DNA from: Sphingobacterium psychroaquaticum
GTDB lineage: Bacteria > Bacteroidota > Bacteroidia > Sphingobacteriales > Sphingobacteriaceae
Direction: 5' to 3'
Assembly: GCF_900177625.1 (NCBI RefSeq)
Contig: NZ_FXAU01000007.1
Location: 124,729 to 188,728, forward strand
Length of the DNA stretch: 64,000 nt
A model generated the notes under the pieces. That model had not been told where the DNA came from. It did not search any database and saw nothing but the letters and a program-made list of their open reading frames with translations. Positions 60,840 to 64,000 of the stretch are shown one piece after another. Numbering within the stretch: the first letter of the stretch is position 1; the number at the start of each line of letters is the position of its first letter. Made by a program: the position numbers and the translations under genes.

Positions 60840-61664
60840 TTACCGTTGTATGCTAAGCTTATACACTTTTGTCTCGCCAGTATCGTCATCACTGTCTTCA
60901 CAGAGCAGGAAACTGATGTGGTTAGGCGTACTTTCGTAATAGGTTAGACCTTCAAACTTATGATGATTACTTATTGTTTTTGTCCATACGACCGATTTGT
61001 CTTGTGGGTCCAGACAGCCTACTAGTGTACCTTTTACTTCGCCGTCCAGGTAATTGGAGGCGACATCTTCTGCCGCGGCCATAAAATAGATAAGCCCTTC
61101 GTGTAAAATTGCATCTGTAAACCCTGTTGCCACATTATTGATTTTCGGCAAAGTGATTGGATAGAACGCTGTGCCTTCGGTGAAGTCTGTGTTCACAATA
61201 AAGACTCCGTTTTGTTGCTGTGGGCCGTTACCTCGGTTGAAGAGCCACCAAGATCCGGCATAGGGGAGGGCTCCCTCAATATTGAAATCAGCCTGCTCAA
61301 CCTGGAAATCCTTTTGCAACTGTTGGTATAATGGGGTTACGTTGAGAACAATGGCTTTCTCTGAAGAGAGGTCTGTTGTGGCAAGGGACGTTCGTTTCAG
61401 CGTGGATCCGGATCCAAATATATAGAATCGATTCTCTTTCTGGCTAATTGCTTCGAAATCCGCTTTGTCTTTTTTTGCAATATTCTCCATTACAGGAGCC
61501 TCTAGAAGCGGCCTCTTCTGTAAAGCATGGTCTGTTAGTGTGTAACTGTACAGGTAGTTGCTGTTGTCGGAGATAATATGGACCGTGTTGTTCGTGTATA
61601 GTAAACCCGAGGCCGCACCTATTCCTTTGATGGTGAGGAGTATTTCGAGGATGAGATCTTTCAT
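60840..61664 (-). CDS. Predicted beta-propeller-like protein, unknown function
   Basis: A 274-residue protein with no clear signal peptide. Repeated segments of about 45 residues alternate strands and Asp/Asn turns (SGLLYTNNTVHIISDNSNYLYSY, FEAISQKENRFYIFGSGST, IEGALPYAGSWWLFNRGNG, TGFTDAILHEGLIYFMAAAED, HHKFEGLTYYES), suggesting a five- or six-bladed propeller of the kind seen in sugar or phytate enzymes. It fits what I recall of DUF6929. It overlaps the truC-like gene by 4 bases (ATGA) and is co-translated. Confidence 0.7.
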   Translation of the reverse strand: MKDLILEILLTIKGIGAASGLLYTNNTVHIISDNSNYLYSYTLTDHALQKRPLLEAPVMENIAKKDKADFEAISQKENRFYIFGSGSTLKRTSLATTDLSSEKAIVLNVTPLYQQLQKDFQVEQADFNIEGALPYAGSWWLFNRGNGPQQQNGVFIVNTDFTEGTAFYPITLPKINNVATGFTDAILHEGLIYFMAAAEDVASNYLDGEVKGTLVGCLDPQDKSVVWTKTISNHHKFEGLTYYESTPNHISFLLCEDSDDDTGETKVYKLSIQR

Positions 61665-62344
61665 GGTTCTATATTTAACAATTGAAGGACACGTTCGAAT
61701 TCGGAATGCAAAGGTGCCTCAATGGTTATCGTCGATTGGTTCGAAGGGTGCACGAAGCTGAGCTCCTTGGCATGTAGCATCATGCTATCCATCTTGAAGG
61801 TCTCTTTCCAGAACTTGTTTTGCTTGTTGCAACCGTGTGGACGATCAGCAATGATAGGATGGAAAACATGTGCCAGATGACGACGGATCTGGTGAATGCG
61901 GCCCGTTATCGGTAGCGCTTCAACCAACGAATAGCGAGAAGTGGTATGTTTTCCTTGTGGTATCGGCAGCTCGGCGCGATGCAACGTCCGGAAATGTGTG
62001 AGTGCATCTTGTAACGTTCCATTTTCTTTTTTTAATGGATAATCGACTGAGAAAGTATCTTCCGTATATCCGCGTACAATAGCCCAATAGGTTTTATTTG
62101 TTTGACGTGTTGCAAAGAGGTTTTGGAGTTGTGAATCCATCTCTTTTGTAAGGGAAAAGAGTAACGCACCAGCCGTCTTTCGGTCCAGTCGATGGGCCGG
62201 GTAAACGGCTTGTCCAATTTGATCGCGCAGCAACTGTAATGCAAATTCGGAGGTGTCGGCAGCAATTGACGATCGGTGCACCAGTAGCCCATGGGGCTTG
62301 TTGATTGCGATAATCTCTAGGTCTTTATATAGAATATCAAGCAT
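61661..62344 (-). CDS. RluA-family pseudouridine synthase (TruC-like)
   Basis: A 227-residue single-domain pseudouridine synthase. The catalytic Asp is in HRLDRKTAGAL near residue 53; INKPHGLLVH is the N-terminal motif and GRIHQIRRHLAHVFHPII the C-terminal one. The short length and absence of an S4 domain match TruC, which modifies U65 of tRNA. It shares one base with the stop of the gene upstream (TAATG) and four with the gene downstream. Confidence 0.9.
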   Translation of the reverse strand: MLDILYKDLEIIAINKPHGLLVHRSSIAADTSEFALQLLRDQIGQAVYPAHRLDRKTAGALLFSLTKEMDSQLQNLFATRQTNKTYWAIVRGYTEDTFSVDYPLKKENGTLQDALTHFRTLHRAELPIPQGKHTTSRYSLVEALPITGRIHQIRRHLAHVFHPIIADRPHGCNKQNKFWKETFKMDSMMLHAKELSFVHPSNQSTITIEAPLHSEFERVLQLLNIEP

Positions 62345-62712
62345 TATGATCCTTTGATGGCTGCTACAATCTGCTTTGCTTTTTCATCAATCTTTGGGCT
62401 TAACCAAATCTGTTTAAACGCACCTCCGCCAATAACTTGTTCTTGATTGTCCCACTGAATCTTGGTTAGTGAGAAGAGATAGTAGTTTTCTACTTTGATA
62501 TGGTTTTCTAGAAATTGGTCAATAAGCGTATTGCCAAATAACTTCATGCCGAAATCGATGACTTCGTCGTTCTTTTTTCCGGCTTTTTGCTTTAGTAGCT
62601 GCGTTGCTTTGGCCTTAACTTCCGCTTCCATTTGTTCGGTGGTCGGATTGGTGAAAACAGCAACCAACATTAACGCAATGAGTGTTAATGCAAAAATTCT
62701 TGTCTTGCTCAT
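62344..62712 (-). CDS. DUF4359-like small protein
   Basis: 122 residues with a signal anchor (residues 5-22) followed by a helical and beta region. The patterns NPTTEQMEAEVKAKATQLL and ENYYLFSLTKIQWDNQEQVIGGGAFKQIW fit DUF4359. Function is unknown. A TATTTTTG box ends five bases before the ATG. It heads an operon with the truC-like and propeller genes, joined by overlapping stop/start codons. Confidence 0.78.
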   Translation of the reverse strand: MSKTRIFALTLIALMLVAVFTNPTTEQMEAEVKAKATQLLKQKAGKKNDEVIDFGMKLFGNTLIDQFLENHIKVENYYLFSLTKIQWDNQEQVIGGGAFKQIWLSPKIDEKAKQIVAAIKGS

Positions 62713-62717
62713 ACATG

Positions 62718-62725
62718 CAAAAATA
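62718..62725 (-). promoter_or_regulatory. -7 box of the DUF4359-truC-like operon, abutting the start codon
   Basis: TATTTTTG on the minus strand lies five bases from the ATG, implying an almost leaderless mRNA. Confidence 0.45.
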
Positions 62726-62755
62726 GTAAAGGTTTTTAACGGAATGTGGTTCTGT

Positions 62756-63232
62756 TTAAAATAATGCGATTAGCCATTTACCTAATGACCAGAGAAGTAT
62801 TATAATAAGTGTGCAGAGGAGGAGGAGAATAGCGAAAATACTAAAGAGGATGCCTTTCGCGCTCCCTTGGTGTTTGTTTTCATAGTAGTATTCTTCAAGA
62901 ATACGAATGTTCTTTTGATTGGCTTTACTATAAAAATCGTAAATATTGCCTATAAAGGGGATAGCGCCTACTGTTGCATCGGTCATTGTATTTAACAACA
63001 TTTTTGTCGCTGCTTTTGAACTGACGCCGTTCCGGAACATGATTAGTACAAGTAGAACGGAGATAGTGAAGGTAATAATTTGTCCTGCAATAGGAATAAA
63101 GTTTAGAATTGGGTCAATCCCAAATCTGAATTGACCAATTCTAAACTTACTATCCAAGAGTACGGTTACTTTTCGTACCCAGTAAAAATCTTCGGAGACC
63201 TTTGTGGGTGTGCTGGTCCGTTCTCTTCGCAT
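62756..63232 (-). CDS. DUF4112 membrane protein
   Basis: 158 residues. The conserved core is LLDSKFRIGQFRFGIDPILNFIPIAGQI, then a membrane helix (about 52-68) and GAIPFIGNIYDFYSKANQKN, with two closely spaced C-terminal helices (about 126-155). This fits DUF4112, a small membrane family of unknown function. It lies 4 bases downstream of the SIMPL gene in the same operon. Confidence 0.85.
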   Translation of the reverse strand: MRRERTSTPTKVSEDFYWVRKVTVLLDSKFRIGQFRFGIDPILNFIPIAGQIITFTISVLLVLIMFRNGVSSKAATKMLLNTMTDATVGAIPFIGNIYDFYSKANQKNIRILEEYYYENKHQGSAKGILFSIFAILLLLCTLIIILLWSLGKWLIALF

Positions 63233-63236
63233 TATG

Positions 63237-63959
63237 TTATAGAAGTTCGTAAACCCCGTCGATGTTGCATGTGAGCTTGATCGGACGGATGCTGATATCT
63301 AAATCTTGTGCATTGCCGCCGTCTGCCGCCATTGCCATTTCTGATTTTGCCATCGCATACATGCGAGGTTGCACATCGTTCCAACCAAAAGAGCTATTGT
63401 CGTTGATCATTAAGACTTTGCCGATTTTATCTCCTGTAGCTGAAGCAATAATTTCAGCATTCGCACGTGCGTCTTGCACAGCAGCCACTTTAAGCTCTTT
63501 TTCGATTTGACGTTTTTGGCTGTGATCGTACCCGTTGATTGAAGTGCTTTCCAGTCCTTTAGCATCGACTTTGTCTAGCATGCTGTTGATGCCATTTAAG
63601 TTGCTTATTTTCAGGCGAAATTGTTTCGCTTGTAAAAGCTCCGTGTTTTTCTTCTTCGTGTTGTTGTCGTAGTTATAGCTGTAGATGTTCTGGATTGTAA
63701 AATCTTCTTTCTTCACTCCAATTGCTAGCGCTGCATCATACAATTGTTTCTCAAGTGTTTCGATCGGCATTTTTTTCTTGGTGTTGCCATCAACGAAATA
63801 TTCTTTTAAGGAAATAGACAGATAAATGATATCTGGAGTTACTTCACGTTCAGCATAGCCTCTAGTGGAAACTTTACGGCTGAATTCAGGGTTTGCAGTT
63901 TGTGCGTTCGCCATTGTCATTGTAAAAATTGCTGCGATTAAAATAAGTACTCTTTTCAT
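63237..63959 (-). CDS. SIMPL-domain (DUF541) periplasmic protein
   Basis: The start at 63959 (MKRVLILIAAIFTMTMANAQ) gives 240 residues with a signal peptide to about residue 20. The SIMPL domain follows: VSTRGYAEREVTPDIIYLSISL at the N-terminal side, ALAIGVKKEDFTIQNIYSYNY in the middle and KELKVAAVQDARANAEIIASATGDKIGKV near 150-178. Family members form periplasmic oligomers and have been linked to oxidative-stress tolerance; role here unknown. It ends 4 bases before the DUF4112 gene. Confidence 0.9.
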   Translation of the reverse strand: MKRVLILIAAIFTMTMANAQTANPEFSRKVSTRGYAEREVTPDIIYLSISLKEYFVDGNTKKKMPIETLEKQLYDAALAIGVKKEDFTIQNIYSYNYDNNTKKKNTELLQAKQFRLKISNLNGINSMLDKVDAKGLESTSINGYDHSQKRQIEKELKVAAVQDARANAEIIASATGDKIGKVLMINDNSSFGWNDVQPRMYAMAKSEMAMAADGGNAQDLDISIRPIKLTCNIDGVYELL

Positions 63960-64000
63960 GTTTGTTTTTAAATATAAGTGTATACTACAAAAATTCATCC

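Overview
The window is a typical stretch of a Bacteroidota chromosome, most likely Sphingobacteriaceae (Sphingobacterium/Pedobacter-like). This rests on TAnnTTTG-type promoter boxes, a SusC/SusD pair, DUF2911, DUF5683, DUF1080, a SIMPL-domain protein, a 501-residue signal peptidase I, and AT-rich spacers with weak Shine-Dalgarno signals. The genus is inferred from gene content, not from a search.

Layout. 0-1 kb: end of an outer-membrane barrel gene and three tandem tRNA-Val genes. 1-10 kb: an Lrp regulator facing a cysteine-synthase-like gene, a DsbD-like membrane reductase, a SNF2 helicase, dapF and a DegP/HtrA protease. 10-12 kb: a repeat-rich spacer, then two guanidino-modifying hydrolases. 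12-20 kb: an LpxH-like phosphoesterase, the parA-parB-DUF5683-dapB-lepB operon, pdxJ and cdaA. 20-24 kb: a 2-oxoadipate dioxygenase/decarboxylase-like gene and a large FAD/Fe-S dehydrogenase, which together would convert 2-oxoadipate to 2-oxoglutarate. 24-32 kb: DUF2911 protein, sugar MFS transporter, an overlapping thioesterase/DinB/histidine-kinase operon, a sugar-isomerase-like protein and gltX. 32-37.5 kb: gcvP, a DUF1080 protein, an amidase lipoprotein and an 800-base cluster of intergenic repeats. 37.5-45 kb: a conserved protein of unknown function, two Nudix hydrolases, a phosphohexomutase, an isomerase/dienoyl-CoA-reductase pair for unsaturated fatty acids, and DUF4256. 45-52 kb: SusC, SusD and a secreted amidohydrolase. 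52-53 kb: a short island-like segment at tRNA-Glu. 53-64 kb: purD, an MG2/TonB-plug protein, an M28 peptidase, rhodanese, gcvT, truC-like and several small membrane or periplasmic proteins.

The most unusual part is 52.1-53.0 kb. A 79-base near-duplication of the tRNA-Glu 3' end plus its terminator brackets about 700 bases. Inside, on the minus strand, are a 57-codon peptide with a double-glycine leader and a glycine-rich hydrophobic core (bacteriocin-like), a 43-codon membrane peptide 3 bases downstream, and a decayed second peptide just upstream. No exporter or integrase is visible, so this looks like a remnant or mini-locus of a peptide-secretion system.

The second theme is non-coding structure. 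At least three families of intergenic repeats occur (at 10.0 and 20.9 kb; at 30.0 and 37.3 kb; and a 145-base direct repeat at 36.7 and 37.1 kb). A related AT-rich element also occurs around the SusCD locus.
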